Positions 35,401 through 43,523 of a stretch of 64,000 nucleotides of DNA are shown here, piece after piece. Made by a program: the position numbers and the translations under genes. The stretch spans positions 27,796 to 91,795 of the forward strand of contig NMRB01000211.1 of assembly GCA_002633025.1 (NCBI GenBank), read 5' to 3'. Origin of the DNA: Notospermus geniculatus. Its lineage: Eukaryota; Nemertea; Pilidiophora; Heteronemertea; Lineidae. The notes under the pieces are model-generated. The model was given only the letters and a program-made list of their open reading frames with translations, had not been told where the DNA came from and did no database searches. Positions within the stretch are counted from its first letter, which is position 1; each line of letters begins with the position of its first letter.

Positions 35401-38400
35401 GATTTGTGCACATTTCAAAGCTTAGCACTTCGCCCATGTTGAAGTTAGGGTGAATCATACTTTTCCAAGCTTGGCACTTTGCCCATGTTGAAGTTAGGGT
35501 GAATCGTACTTTACTGGATGACGTTCAGTCGAGGTGAAACTGCGTTTGTGGGTATGATGTCTGTGGTGTGTGTGTGTGTGGGGGGGGCTTGTTTGACTAC
35601 AACTTCTCCCACAATGAAATCTGGGACGTAGATATCGAGAAGAGCCTTGTTGTCAAGATGGCGTACTGCCCCCAGCCACATCAATCTTTTCATAAATGGC
35701 ACTGTGAAAAGTCAACCAAGCAGAAGACATTTTGTAACGACGACGAAAACACCTCCTCACTCTTTGCTGGAAAATTCAATAAGATTTCTGGCAGGCCTAA
35801 TGAAGTGTGTGTGCATCATAATGTGATATAAAATCAATGGCTATAAATCGAGAAATGATTGTGCAGAATTGCATGTGAGGCTACTGTGGGAGAATCGCCA
35901 CAGGGTCATTTTGCTTTGATATATTCTTTGAAAGGCAGGCGTATGTGGTGTTGTACTGGATATTTCCCTCAGGGCCGAAGCCCAAGCATTGGCCATGGAA
36001 GAGACCATCTCAAACTACTCTTGTTCCTCGTTTAGGATGGGATCTCTTACTTGCTTTTTGATTTGACCTACTTTCGAGGGTCACAGAAGTCAAAGTTCAA
36101 ACTTGTTTGCTGGCAGGTTTCGAGGCTATTTGAGTTTGGGTGGTCTTATTTGGTGTGATGATGTATCTTTGTACCCTATATGTACAGCAGATTTTGGTCT
36201 GATCGAATTTCAAATATGGCCGCCAAGCGCCCATCTTGGTAAATGGCCGCCAGGCAGCCATCTTGGAAAATGGCCACCAGGCGGCCATCTTTGAAATACA
36301 TGTAGCCTTGGACGTGCATGTAATACTGCAAGTATATTGGCTGCATACCATTACAATGTAGAGTGTTCGCAGGTGGCGTTGTAGCTGATAGAATTTTCAC
36401 AGCATCCCACCTAAATGCTCCTCATCCTGAGTGAACACACACAAATATTCTTCAGAAATAATATACTTCCAATAAACTCCTTCAATTTCGTGCACAGACT
36501 GTAAAAATTACTCTGAGGAGAGAAGCTCAATATGGGCACAGTATCGATTTCTATCGGTCCATTTGCACCAAAGGGTCAGCTTGTGCACTCATTGAATTTT
36601 CACCAAAGATCGAGTATCTTGCAACGTAGGGGAGATTTTCTCCTCGAGTAACTTCTCTCGATGTCATTGGTGGCTTGATTGATTGGCTGATGCTACTCAA
36701 TCTCGTTCCTTTGCCATGAATAACTTCGTTATCCAAACAAATTGATGGTGCGGGTGAGGAAAATTTTGTTTACCGGTAGATGCAGACGAGATTTTATGTA
36801 TTGGGAATTTGTCAACAGTATTTGGGTTTTCCTACTGCACACTATCTTGGCTAATCTTGCGCCAGTTTATACCCATCCGACCTTGTTGAACATATTAAAC
36901 TTCCAGCTCCGAGGCCAGTGCGCCAACTACCAGGCCCTGAAGGAAATCCTCCATGGCCAGCGTGTTAAACCGTACCATTTAACGGGGGTATGTGTTGGTG
37001 AAGCAAATACTGGCATGCCACCATCTTCTGTTTACCCATGTTAAGGCTGCGAGCCATGTCGGGTTTGGTGTAATTAGATCTGAAATGTGTGAAGGAAAAA
37101 CACTGAATTGCCATTAGACAAGTGTTGGAGATGAAAAGGCTTTACAGCTGTGGTCTTGTTACCATGGGAGACAAATTGATACATTTCCTTAATCAATTAC
37201 GTCGTTGTTGGCAAGTTATTTGTCAAAACCACTCATAAAAGCTGCACTTTTCTTGTATTACAATGTAGTTATGTCTGTGTCATTCCCTTGGGTTGTAGAA
37301 GTCTGCCACCTGGTTGTCGATTTGCCAGTGACTTCACGAATAACGCCAAGATGTGATCTTATCGATAGGTTGAAGCATGGAGGTATAAAATTTTATAGGG
37401 TGGTCAACGGTAGTCAATAAAACTAAAACTACTGCATTCAATAAGAAATTGACATTGGGCATTATCCGGAATTGTTTTCAAAATGGCAGGGACGCATCAG
37501 CCATGGAGGCCTGCAGTTCCACATACATGATGAGTCCGTAGCTCTGGAAACAACCGACTTGCTTCTAAATTTTCTGTAAACCGAATAGGCCTGCCATGTC
37601 CATTCCATGTGATACCTCGTGCTAAAGTATAATTCACCCTAACTTCAACATGGGCAGGCAAAGTGCCAAGCTTGGAAATGTGCACACAAGTCAGTGGTAA
37701 ATGGTCCATGTCACAATTACCTAATGATGTTAGGGTCACTTGAACAGCCTCTAGCAAACACTCCAAGGTTGTGCTCAGTCAACTGGTAAATATTGTGCTT
37801 TGTGGTTTGTGGTTTAATCCTTGTGTTAGTTTATGGTGTCTGTTGCACAGGCCTGGCACTTTGCCCATGTTGAAGTTAGGGTGAATTATACTTTATCAGC
37901 GAGGTGAATTTGTTTTCCGTTTTTTCTGGAACACCCAGTGCATGATATGATCAGAAACCGCTGAGCAGCCGTTAGTGAGAGGATGAGCAAATGGCAACAT
38001 GACACAGCCAGACAGTGATAAAATGCCAACACAAGGTAGACATGGCGAGACTGATCAAACACCAGTCGTTGCTGGACGTGGTCATGTTTCTACATAACAT
38101 ATCTCCGCCTGATGATTGGTAGTCGACTCAAAAGGTCACAGTTCGTGTGGTCACTGAGCGATGCATTGTTACCATGGTGGCTTGTGGATGTTGACCATCC
38201 AAGGATCTTTTCAGTTGTTAACTCATTGAAGACTGAATATTTTGGAAAATTATCCATCATACCCTTGAAAAGTCAACACCATTTCATCAATTTTTGGCCG
38301 ATTCTAAGAAAGCAAAAAATGCTGCCGATAGAGAAGCTTATGAACTACATTTTATATTTTCTTGTACTCCCAAAAGGGCCAGGAGGTTGTTGAAGATAAA

Positions 38401-41400
38401 GAATGAAAAAAGTTATAAAATTATCCATCCCTAGATATTAAATACCTTTTAGTTTATTCAGCATTAATACGATGCTCTGCCACTTCGTCCGGAGGGGGAT
38501 GGGGGGGGGGGACAGAACTCTGAGTGGTTGTGGTCAGTTTCGAAAAGAGAGACGATACCTACCTTAATTTTGGTTCGATACCTTATTTTTGTCTTACAGT
38601 CGCTACTGCTCACAGTCCCTGGTGCGAATGAACAGCCTGTTCGCGCTGAGCGCATACAGGTAAATGACGAGATTGAGACGTATCGTCAAGAGACGACACA
38701 AGTTGACAAATTATTAAGGTGAGATTTTGTAGTTATTTGTTAGGATTTCCCCAGCAACCAGAAGGGTGGCTAGAAAGGCAAGTCACTCATCAAAATTGCC
38801 TGCTCTATATTTTGGGCAAATTCTTTACTCCATCATCAGCTGTTGATTTGATTCAATATCGTATTATTTCCACCTTCCTACATGTACCTCTAGGTCTTAT
38901 TTTTTTCCTTCTCATTCCAGTGATTTAGAGGAATCAGTTGAGGAGCTTAGGAACGAGGTTGTGAATCGACGGTGTCGCGTGACCCAAACAGAAGTGGAAG
39001 GAATGGCTCTGTCTCTCAGTCAAATCAGTCGATCTCTAGCAGATTTTAAGAGTAAGTTATCTTGGGTTTTACCCTATCATGATACCAAAATTCCAATTCT
39101 GAGATGTCCACACTTCGAACAGAGCTGTGGACATCTTTCTCTTCGGTGTCCACTTTTGTTGGCCTACCAGGGTTGACAGTTGAGAAAACCGTACATGAAC
39201 TGAATGGCCCTAGGGCTACTGGACCCACTGCCGACTGTCGTGCTTTGTTTATTCACACTTTCTGTCTTTGCAGGTAAATTTCCAGAAATCATGGACAAGA
39301 TGAAGAAAGTAATGGCCGGTGAGATGGAGATTGTTGTCCGAGAAGAAAAGTAAGCATCTTGCCTGCTGTCATTCACGTCTTGGCCCAAGTACTCAGTGTC
39401 GTCCACTTTTGCGTGGCCTTCAAATTTCTGGATTCTTTGACAAAATATGTTGGATAACTACTGATAGATTTGTTGGTGGAATATGTAATTGATTTTTTTT
39501 TCTGAGGTATAGCCCCATACTAACCGAACTGTACTTGAAACCAGTATTTTTTTGTCCACACCCAACCATTTGAACAACTTGACCAGTTTCAACTTATTGC
39601 ACAATATTGCTTAGTCCAGTGTTGCTGATGTTGGAGGACTTCTGGTCTATTGACTGAGGCATAGGCCTGCAGAGCTCAAATATTCTCTTACTAAGATCGT
39701 AACTGAATTATACTTTAATCTGCATCCTTTACTTGGCCAGGAATGTCATGCAAGTACCACATTAAAATTGTTGCACAAAAATATTACACATACATGTAGG
39801 ACTGTACATGTAGAATGCATGCAGTGATTGCTGTGTATAGTGAAAGAAAGATGCCTGGATAGTGCTTTTTGCTTATGCTTTTGCATATTACAGGTATTTG
39901 AAGGAGGAGCCCGAACGCATCGATTCAAGTCTGCGGCGTTGCAAGAAAATCACAGGAACATTGTATACCCTCAAAAGGTGAGGAGATCATCAATGTGATC
40001 AATTATGCTGCATTTGATGCTAAATTCTTGAAACAGTTTTATAAGAGACATTCCTTTCTTTCCAGGTTAGCAACAGTGCAAGAAAACAAACCGCCGATCG
40101 CTCCGAATATGCAAACGAATTCTTCCCCGAAAGAGAACGATAAACGTGCCGTGCTTGAGAGCATCCAAGCTGTCGTGCCTGACCACGAGAGGAGAGTTGA
40201 AAAAGTTGAGGTAGGGAAACATTTATATCACATTTGCACAGTTCCTGGCCCATAAAGAGGGGCTTTGCAGTAGCAAAGTTGGGATGACACTGTAGCGACA
40301 GGGAGATTTTTGGCTTTCTTTGTTGGATGACATGGGTATGAGAGCTGGTGGCAATCTTTGTGTAGATCTGGGTGGTACTCAACAGATTGTGTCCAGAGAA
40401 CCAACTCCATCTCGCTGGTTGACACATTGTCCTTTTCTTTTGGTCCTCAGGGCAAGAAATGGTTCAAATGTTTGGATCATTGAGGTAGAGGATCCCCTTG
40501 AGATATAAGCATGTAGCATGCTTAGAGGGCACTTTAAATGCTAGTGTTTGGCCACTGATTTGAATTCACATTGTAGACCAAAGTAGGCCTACTGACAGTC
40601 TCTGACATGGCACACTCACCAGCAAATCCCCATCACTTTATTGTTAAAATCATTAAATTATGCTGTGGAGCTATTACGGTCAGAATGGACGAAGAGCTCA
40701 AAATTAGATAGTCAGCAGAATCAGTTGTACTCTCGTGAAATAATGGCTGTTGTTTGGGAAGTTAAAGATATTGCTTTGTGACTCAATTGATTTATATGTG
40801 ATGCTCATTGTACTGTTTTGCTGAACAGTGCTACTAACAGCAAGACACCCTGCATGTTCTCCACCCATACAAATCTGTTAACAAGGAGAGAAAATTGAAA
40901 TTAATGACTGACAAACCTCTGGACCATGTCTGATATCTGGATTCATTTTTCACCTGCGTCCCATATCTGTAATGTTGTAGCACATTTCCAATCTTGGCAC
41001 TTTGCCCATTTTGGAGTAAAGTATGATTTCCCACGACTTCAATATGGGCAAAGTGCCAAACTTGGAATAAAGTATGATTCACCATGACTTCAATATGGGC
41101 AAAGTGTCATGATTGGAATAAAGTATGATTCATCATGACTTCAACATGGGCAAAGTGCCAAGATTGGAAATGTGCAGATTTGCAACCTTGGCACTTTGCC
41201 CATGTTGAAGTCATGGTGAATCACATTTTATCACCCGAATTATGGACTGAAAGTTTGGACAGCGTCTGGCTGGAAAAGTTATTAATTCTTGCTTGACCTG
41301 GACTCCCCAAGCCTTGTTTTTGTTGTACATCTGAAATATCCTGTAGTCCATGTTGAGCATCATATACAAATCATAGCTCGGACTGAGCATGCTCTTTGCT

Positions 41401-43523
41401 AAAATCTTTGATTTGCTTCTTTTCAGGCTGCAGAGGCATCGAGAGAACGTAAGAAGAACATGACATCACAACAGGAAGCGCTTAAGTTCCAAAAATCTCT
41501 TGAAATGGCGAGTAAAAATCTGAAAGATACAAAACAGGACAAGAAAGCAAATGGGAAGAAGGATGTGAAGGATACGAAAAAGGATGTGAAAACTGGAAAG
41601 GACCTGAAGGGGAAGGATAATGGGAAGGGTAAAGAAGGGAACAAAAATGGGAAGGATAAGGGAAAGGATGTGAAGAAAGACGCTAAGGATAAAGGGAAAG
41701 ACAATAAGGATAAGGGGAAAGCCGGGAAGGATAAGAAGGGAAAGAAGGATGAGAAACCAGGAGATGAGTTGGAAGATATTCAGAAGGTTATTACACAGGA
41801 GAATGAGGTCGCAGTGAGTCCTGGTGACTCTGCAGATGGAGAAACGCCCACTATTCAGGTTCCTCCGACGGTGGAATACATAATGGTGCCAACTCAGAAC
41901 GTCACACGGAATGCCCCTGCACCAAAAATGTCCTCCTTCTCTCCACCTCCGACTACAAACTTCGACAATTATTACTCAAACTTTTCGAAACTTTTAGTTT
42001 CCACTGCACATGTACGGGGGCGTTCTGTTTCGCCAGAACCGGTTTATTCGCGACCATCGGTTCAAACGGAGCCACAAAATGTTCTTGGGAATCATGCTAA
42101 TGGGTCGTCGCAGCAGACCTTTGGTAATCATCTTGAGAATCCATACGCCATTGGCCGCCCACGTCCAGCTTCCATAGCGGGTCCGATTCATACAACACTG
42201 CCAGAGCGTGCTGCTGTTGCACAACACACTAATGATGTCATGTCGAAATCTACTACATCTGCTGAGCAAAAGACTGTAACCTTTGACCCCTGGGTTGAGA
42301 TGAGGGAAGGCCAATCAAAGATTAGCACATTTGATAATGGGCAGGGCAGTGGTACCCTGAGTCTGCGGCACTCCCGCCCGCTTCCAGTACACGTTAGTGA
42401 GAAACAGCCGAATGTGTACGCACAGGCTGAACCAGTTCAGCCAGGACAATCAAATGATAACTCAAAGAAGCGTGTTCCCCCTCCTCCACCCCCCAGGAAA
42501 AGCAGTCGTTCTTCAATCCAAGCATTTATACCCAGGGAGTCGCCGACGGGAGAGAGTGACTACGAGAACATTGAAAGCGTACGTGCAGCAATCAAAGAAG
42601 CTCAATCGAAAAGGTCACCAAGTCAAAGTCAGACGCCCAGTCCCAAAGGTCAAGGTCAAACACCTAGCCCGAAAGGTCAAGGACAAACACCCAGTCCTAA
42701 AGGTCAAGGTCAGACGTCCAGTCCGAACCAAGGTCATCCCACAATGGTGCCCGTAGCTGTTAATCATGCAAGGAGTACCTCGGAGCCAATTTCTACCTCA
42801 ACTCCAGTAGATAAGCGAATAATTGGTCGGAGGCCAGAATCCAGGTTTCAAAAGGATCTGATGGCAGGAATGTATGCAAACATGAATCGGCCAGACTTAC
42901 AAGAGCAGAATTTGAATGTTAAAAAAGTTGTTCATAGTCCTGAACATCGTACACCGACTGGTAAAGATGGATCGAGTGATAGCTCTGAGACATCGAGTAT
43001 AGACAGCCAGAAGGGGCCGAGTTCGCAGAAGCCACAGAATGGTAACACGCACAGGATGGAGAAGAAGGAAGCTGGCGGGCTGGGCCCACAAATCAGCATC
43101 GCATCTCGACAGCAGATGTTTGAAAAACAAGCTGCTGCCTTCAAGGAACAAGCTGCCATGCAGTTAGTGACACAGCAGATACAGCATCGACTGAGCCAAG
43201 GCGATGTGGGGTCATTACAAATGCATGGTGATTACAAGTTCCCACAGATGGGGACGCAGCCACGTCATGAAGTGAAAAAAACTATGCAAACGCATGAACA
43301 GTATTCAAAGTACCATCATGGCGGGAAAGATCAGTTGAAGTGCAAACCACAAGGAGGTTCTCCCAGTTCAAGTCCGCAGGAAATAAAGGCGAATCATGTA
43401 CGGACGGAAATATCTCATAATCCTTCGAATCCGCAGAGTGTCACTTCGCCAATCATAACGAGGTCAAAGGTTGTGATTAATCTTCAGACGGGACGCAAGG
43501 AGGAAGAAACTGACATATATTAA
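14250..43523 (+). CDS. SRCIN1-like: SRCIN1 (p140Cap)/KIAA1217 (sickle tail) family scaffold protein, 3' part of gene, ten exons
   Basis: Exons: 14250-14427, 28278-28411, 31714-31758, 33995-34182, 38600-38718, 38921-39051, 39274-39349, 39894-39977, 40066-40210, 41427-43523. Phases agree at every junction, and from the ATG at 14252 the spliced frame is exactly 1065 codons including TAA. Residues about 60-82 (RMAKMEAQLANLTAWVQTAV) match the RERMEAMEKQIASLTGLVQ segment of vertebrate SRCIN1. Residues about 130-330 match the coiled-coil AIP3/Bud6-like core (SDLEESVEELRNEV; KYLKEEPERIDSSLRRCKK; LRALHSRAKELSSEV). The tail has PPPPPPRKSSRSS, like the vertebrate PPPPPPRRSFPSS. Known family members are cytoplasmic scaffolds linking Src/Csk, the actin cytoskeleton and microtubule ends; that role here is inferred. 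The N-terminal family region is not seen, so the first exon is probably internal and the gene starts further 5', perhaps beyond the window. Confidence 0.9.
14428..15855. other. Intron 1, first part
   Basis: No exon candidates. AT-rich, with nothing repeated that I can see. The frame at 15151-15387 minus is unsupported. Confidence 0.5.
15856..16341. repeat. Minisatellite array, about 81-bp unit, interrupted by the assembly gap
   Basis: Units of the form GAGAAGTCAGTAAGGAAGAT, then CTACTGGTCAGAGATTG, TAGTGGGTCATGTCCTTGG and TTGTCAAGACCATGTTG recur about six times. One copy has a partial internal duplication near 16105-16130. The array runs straight into the N tract, and the first bases after the gap (TGTCCATGTACTGG) are not clearly the same unit. 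Confidence 0.9.
16342..17335. other. Assembly gap (N)
   Basis: 994 consecutive N. It lies directly at the end of a tandem array, which probably caused the assembly break. Long frames across it are meaningless. Confidence 0.99.
17336..17851. other. Intron sequence, nothing recognised
   Basis: Unique-looking sequence between the gap and a MITE. Confidence 0.4.
17852..17987. mobile_element. MITE with ATTCATAAAA inverted ends
   Basis: The left end CCAGGGCCCATATTCATAAA is mirrored at the right end, which reads CCTGGGCTCATATTCATAAA on the other strand. About 136 bp, no coding capacity. Its ends resemble those of the 13107-13214 element (GGGCC..AT-CATAAAA). Confidence 0.75.
17988..22124. other. 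Intron 1, middle part
   Basis: No exons found. Holds a 27-bp hairpin at 18479-18505 (GGTACATTTATC against GATAAATGTACC, overlapping in the middle) and an RFX-type X-box at 19044-19056. The remainder shows nothing. Confidence 0.5.
19044..19056. promoter_or_regulatory. X-box (RFX-type) candidate
   Basis: GTTGCCTAGCAAC is a perfect GTTGC-N3-GCAAC inverted repeat, the core of RFX transcription factor sites. It lies in a large intron, so enhancer use is an inference from the motif alone. Confidence 0.4.
22125..22530. repeat. Degenerate tandem repeat, about 80-bp unit, five copies
   Basis: Each unit has the order TTCCTTCCAGATTTCCTTCA, CTCACAAGTTA, then a CACAAAAA..TCTTGG block and a TTACCAAAGTCC block; starts at about 22130, 22197, 22283, 22359 and 22442. 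Strongly diverged, hence old. Confidence 0.7.
22955..23006. repeat. 26-bp direct repeat, two copies
   Basis: CACTTTGTGTGCCCTCTCGC plus AAAGTG at 22955-22980 is repeated at 22981-23006 with one change. Confidence 0.85.
23575..23700 (+). mobile_element. 5' fragment of the TAAAGTATGATTCACC MITE family
   Basis: Matches the left arm (TATGATTCACCCTAACTTCA) and the next 60-80 bp of the family, then diverges; no right arm follows. Confidence 0.7.
24043..24260. promoter_or_regulatory. Cluster of palindromic sites: E2F-like, CLEAR/E-box, and three hairpins
   Basis: TTCCCGCG at 24043-24050 resembles an E2F site. GTCACGTGAC at 24151-24160 is the perfect CLEAR/E-box consensus bound by TFEB/MITF/USF-type factors. 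CATGGTACCATG lies at 24133-24144. Three small hairpins follow: ATTGTTCTCATGAACAAT (24179-24196), a second copy at 24213-24230, and CTATTGTTTCACACAATAG (24233-24251). A regulatory role is inference. Confidence 0.3.
24261..28277. other. Intron 1, last part
   Basis: No exon with both splice borders found. Frames such as 25979-26308 plus, 26030-26326 minus and 26715-26960 plus look like chance. Ends in TTTTCCAG before exon 2. Confidence 0.5.
28278..28411 (+). CDS. SRCIN1-like: SRCIN1-like exon 2, start of coiled-coil region
   Basis: Acceptor TTTTCCAG at 28270-28277, donor GTGAGT at 28412 (an alternative GT at 28409 keeps the same phase). Encodes QRMAKMEAQLANLTAWVQTA followed by a Ser-rich stretch. 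This is the part most clearly alignable with the MEKQIASLTGLVQ segment of SRCIN1/KIAA1217. Confidence 0.92.
28412..29020. other. Intron 2, nothing recognised before the MITE at 29021
   Basis: AT-rich, no exon candidates. Confidence 0.4.
29021..29425. mobile_element. Nested inverted-repeat DNA element, about 405 bp
   Basis: The outer ends TTACCGCATTCGATTACTTC and, inverted, GGAAGTAAACGAATGCGGTA match over 21 bp with one difference. Inside, 29100-29127 (TAATCGAATGCTGTCGTGTT and on) is mirrored at 29171-29199 (CGTGTCTAACACGACAGCG and on), so a second hairpin is nested within. GC-rich compared with its surroundings, no protein coded. It reads as a non-autonomous DNA transposon; the flanking TTA/TAA would suit a PIF/Harbinger-like target, which is tentative. 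Confidence 0.75.
29426..30043. other. Intron 2, nothing recognised
   Basis: AT-rich, unique-looking. Confidence 0.4.
30044..30326. repeat. 27-bp minisatellite, about ten copies
   Basis: The unit is AAGTTAAAGGACAAATACTC followed by AAGCTTG, with variants. Because 27 is divisible by three, both strands stay open and read as nine-residue repeats (for example LSFNFKLEY on the minus strand). There is no splice or homology support for translation. Confidence 0.9.
30327..31052. other. Intron 2 with a miRNA-like hairpin
   Basis: Only the hairpin at 30863-30932 stands out here. Confidence 0.4.
30863..30932 (+). ncRNA. Pre-miRNA-like hairpin, candidate
   Basis: The 24-nt arms GAAGTGGCGTCCCAGTATGA (plus AGTG) and CACTTCATCCTAGGACGCCA (plus TTTC) pair with one G-U and two mismatches around a loop of about 22 nt; the flanks do not pair. 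I do not recognise either arm as a known miRNA. A very small inverted-repeat element is the main alternative. Confidence 0.25.
31053..31314 (+). mobile_element. MITE, TAAAGTATGATTCACC family, complete
   Basis: Left arm TAAAGTATAATTCACCCTAA and inverted right arm ending GGTGAATCATACTTTA; arms of about 40 bp extend to the GGCAAAGTGCCA core. The ends are TA, as for Tc1/mariner-like or other TA-targeting elements. No protein coded. Confidence 0.85.
31714..31758 (+). CDS. SRCIN1-like: SRCIN1-like exon 3, 45-nt microexon
   Basis: Acceptor CTAATTTCAG, donor GTAGTC at 31759. Phase 1 in and phase 1 out, so it adds exactly 15 residues (TPDRQVPQPTLPTLK plus a split Gly) and could be skipped without frame change. 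Accepted because both phases fit its neighbours. Confidence 0.7.
32047..32306 (+). mobile_element. MITE, TAAAGTATGATTCACC family
   Basis: Same family as 31053-31314 and same orientation; arms slightly diverged (TACAGTACGATTCAGCC at the left, GGTGAATCGTACATTA at the right). Confidence 0.85.
32307..32549 (-). mobile_element. MITE, TAAAGTATGATTCACC family, inverted and abutting
   Basis: Begins at the very base after the previous copy ends (..ACATTA/TAAAGT..) and carries the internal segment in the opposite orientation, so it inserted at the TA end of its neighbour. Confidence 0.85.
32550..33994. other. Intron 3, rest
   Basis: No exon candidate and no clear repeat. Ends in a weak pyrimidine tract with TTCTTACTATTCAAG. 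Confidence 0.4.
33995..34182 (+). CDS. SRCIN1-like: SRCIN1-like exon 4, coiled coil
   Basis: Acceptor ends CAAG at 33994, strong donor GTAAGT at 34183. Encodes FQHSLRALHSRAKELSSEV, NLRRMQLHNAETIRE and EASKKLQ, which parallel LRGLQNSASDLRGQLQQL, RKLQLQNQESVRAL and TEAEL of SRCIN1. Leaves in phase 0, the phase used by both the first and the second copy of the next exon. Confidence 0.93.
34183..35214. other. Intron 4, unduplicated part
   Basis: Nothing recognised. The frame at 34289-34480 plus is unsupported. Confidence 0.4.
35215..35513 (+). mobile_element. MITE, TAAAGTATGATTCACC family, with a duplicated right arm
   Basis: Full copy 35215-35463, immediately followed by a second right arm (35464-35513, CCAAGCTTGGCACTTTGCCC to ACTTTA). 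The next 70 bp hold a GT/G-run tract (about 35558-35587), and then the 13-kb duplication begins. Confidence 0.8.
36205..36292. repeat. 26-bp tandem repeat, three copies (copy 1)
   Basis: Units of the type AAATGGCCGCCAGGCAGCCA plus TCTTGG. Present unchanged in copy 2 at 49195-49282. The minus strand reads as a repeated KMAAW peptide, which I regard as incidental. Confidence 0.8.
36907..36987 (+). CDS. Candidate 81-nt cassette exon of the SRCIN1-like gene (copy 1)
   Basis: Between AAACTTCCAG (36897-36906) and the donor GTATGT (36988) lie exactly 27 open codons, LRGQCANYQALKEILHGQRV followed by KPYHLTG. It is GC-richer than the intron and is phase 0 on both sides, exactly the phase between exon 4 and exon 5. 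The duplicate at 49898-49978 is identical. I cannot align it with vertebrate SRCIN1, so it would be a lineage-specific optional exon, or chance. Confidence 0.4.
37623..37895 (-). mobile_element. MITE, TAAAGTATGATTCACC family (copy 1 locus)
   Basis: Complete, internal segment inverted relative to 31053-31314. The same locus in copy 2 is 50595-50848, so it inserted before the duplication. Confidence 0.85.
38600..38718 (+). CDS. SRCIN1-like: SRCIN1-like exon 5 (copy 1)
   Basis: Acceptor TTTGTCTTACAG, donor GTGAGA. Encodes SLLLTVPGANEQPVRAERIQ and VNDEIETYRQETTQVDKLL; compare the VEEERLRYLNDEELITQQL region of SRCIN1. Phase 0 in, phase 2 out. Confidence 0.92.
38921..39051 (+). CDS. SRCIN1-like: SRCIN1-like exon 6 (copy 1)
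   Basis: Acceptor CTCATTCCAG, donor GTAAGT at 39052. Encodes SDLEESVEELRNEVVNRRCR and SLSQISRSLADFK; matches the NDLEKSVEKIQRDV and LKQLGETLTELKAHF segments of SRCIN1. Confidence 0.95.
39274..39349 (+). CDS. SRCIN1-like: SRCIN1-like exon 7 (copy 1)
   Basis: Acceptor CTTTGCAG, donor GTAAGC at 39350. Encodes KFPEIMDKMKKVMAGEMEIV and VREE, parallel to FPGLQSKMRVVLRVEVEAV in SRCIN1. Confidence 0.94.
39894..39977 (+). CDS. SRCIN1-like: SRCIN1-like exon 8 (copy 1)
   Basis: Acceptor CATATTACAG, donor GTGAGG. Encodes KYLKEEPERIDSSLRRCKKI and TGTLYTLK, the most conserved block of the family (SRCIN1: KFLKEEPQRLDGLLKRCRGV). Confidence 0.97.
40066..40210 (+). CDS. SRCIN1-like: SRCIN1-like exon 9 (copy 1)
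   Basis: Acceptor CTTTCCAG, donor GTAGGG. Encodes RLATVQENKPPIAPNMQTNS then a charged stretch ending VPDHERRVEKVE. Leaves in phase 0. Confidence 0.9.
40981..41230. mobile_element. Rearranged MITE arms, TAAAGTATGATTCACC family (copy 1 locus)
   Basis: Several left and right arms in a row without the internal segment (left arms near 41015, 41073 and 41121; right arm ending at 41230). The same cluster is at 54121-54364 in copy 2. Confidence 0.75.
41427..43523 (+). CDS. SRCIN1-like: SRCIN1-like terminal exon 10 (copy 1), disordered tail
   Basis: Acceptor CTTCTTTTCAG, phase 0, 698 codons plus TAA at 43521. Order: a short charged helix (AAEASRERKKNMTSQQEALK), a strongly Lys/Asp/Gly-rich tract of about 80 residues (41511-41760), then Ser/Pro-rich disordered sequence. 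PPPPPPRKSSRSS (near 42475) resembles an SH3-type proline tract. DYENI (near 42555) has the Y-x-N form bound by Grb2-type SH2 domains when phosphorylated. Three tandem TPSPKGQGQ repeats follow (about 42630-42720), with proline-directed phosphorylation potential. Gln-rich AAAFKEQAAMQLVTQQIQ comes near 43130. Motif roles are inferred. The antisense open frame 41423-41704 is a shadow of the Lys-rich tract. Confidence 0.93.
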   Translation, partial: AAEASRERKKNMTSQQEALKFQKSLEMASKNLKDTKQDKKANGKKDVKDTKKDVKTGKDLKGKDNGKGKEGNKNGKDKGKDVKKDAKDKGKDNKDKGKAGKDKKGKKDEKPGDELEDIQKVITQENEVAVSPGDSADGETPTIQVPPTVEYIMVPTQNVTRNAPAPKMSSFSPPPTTNFDNYYSNFSKLLVSTAHVRGRSVSPEPVYSRPSVQTEPQNVLGNHANGSSQQTFGNHLENPYAIGRPRPASIAGPIHTTLPERAAVAQHTNDVMSKSTTSAEQKTVTFDPWVEMREGQSKISTFDNGQGSGTLSLRHSRPLPVHVSEKQPNVYAQAEPVQPGQSNDNSKKRVPPPPPPRKSSRSSIQAFIPRESPTGESDYENIESVRAAIKEAQSKRSPSQSQTPSPKGQGQTPSPKGQGQTPSPKGQGQTSSPNQGHPTMVPVAVNHARSTSEPISTSTPVDKRIIGRRPESRFQKDLMAGMYANMNRPDLQEQNLNVKKVVHSPEHRTPTGKDGSSDSSETSSIDSQKGPSSQKPQNGNTHRMEKKEAGGLGPQISIASRQQMFEKQAAAFKEQAAMQLVTQQIQHRLSQGDVGSLQMHGDYKFPQMGTQPRHEVKKTMQTHEQYSKYHHGGKDQLKCKPQGGSPSSSPQEIKANHVRTEISHNPSNPQSVTSPIITRSKVVINLQTGRKEEETDIY

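Noticed and set aside
36097-36351. Repetitive KMAAW peptide on the minus strand
   Set aside because: Explained by a 26-bp tandem DNA repeat; no other evidence for coding.
36742-37044. 100-residue open frame as an independent gene
   Set aside because: Only the part 36907-36987 has splice borders; the remainder looks like intron, so it is reported as a candidate exon instead.
41423-41704. Minus-strand Ser/Phe-rich open frame (and 54557-54838 in copy 2)
   Set aside because: Antisense shadow of the Lys-rich tract of the terminal exon; no splice or homology support.
42397-42756. Plus-strand open frame of 119 residues inside the terminal exon (and 55531-55890)
   Set aside because: Alternative-frame shadow of the SRCIN1-like tail, where the tandem repeats keep other frames open.
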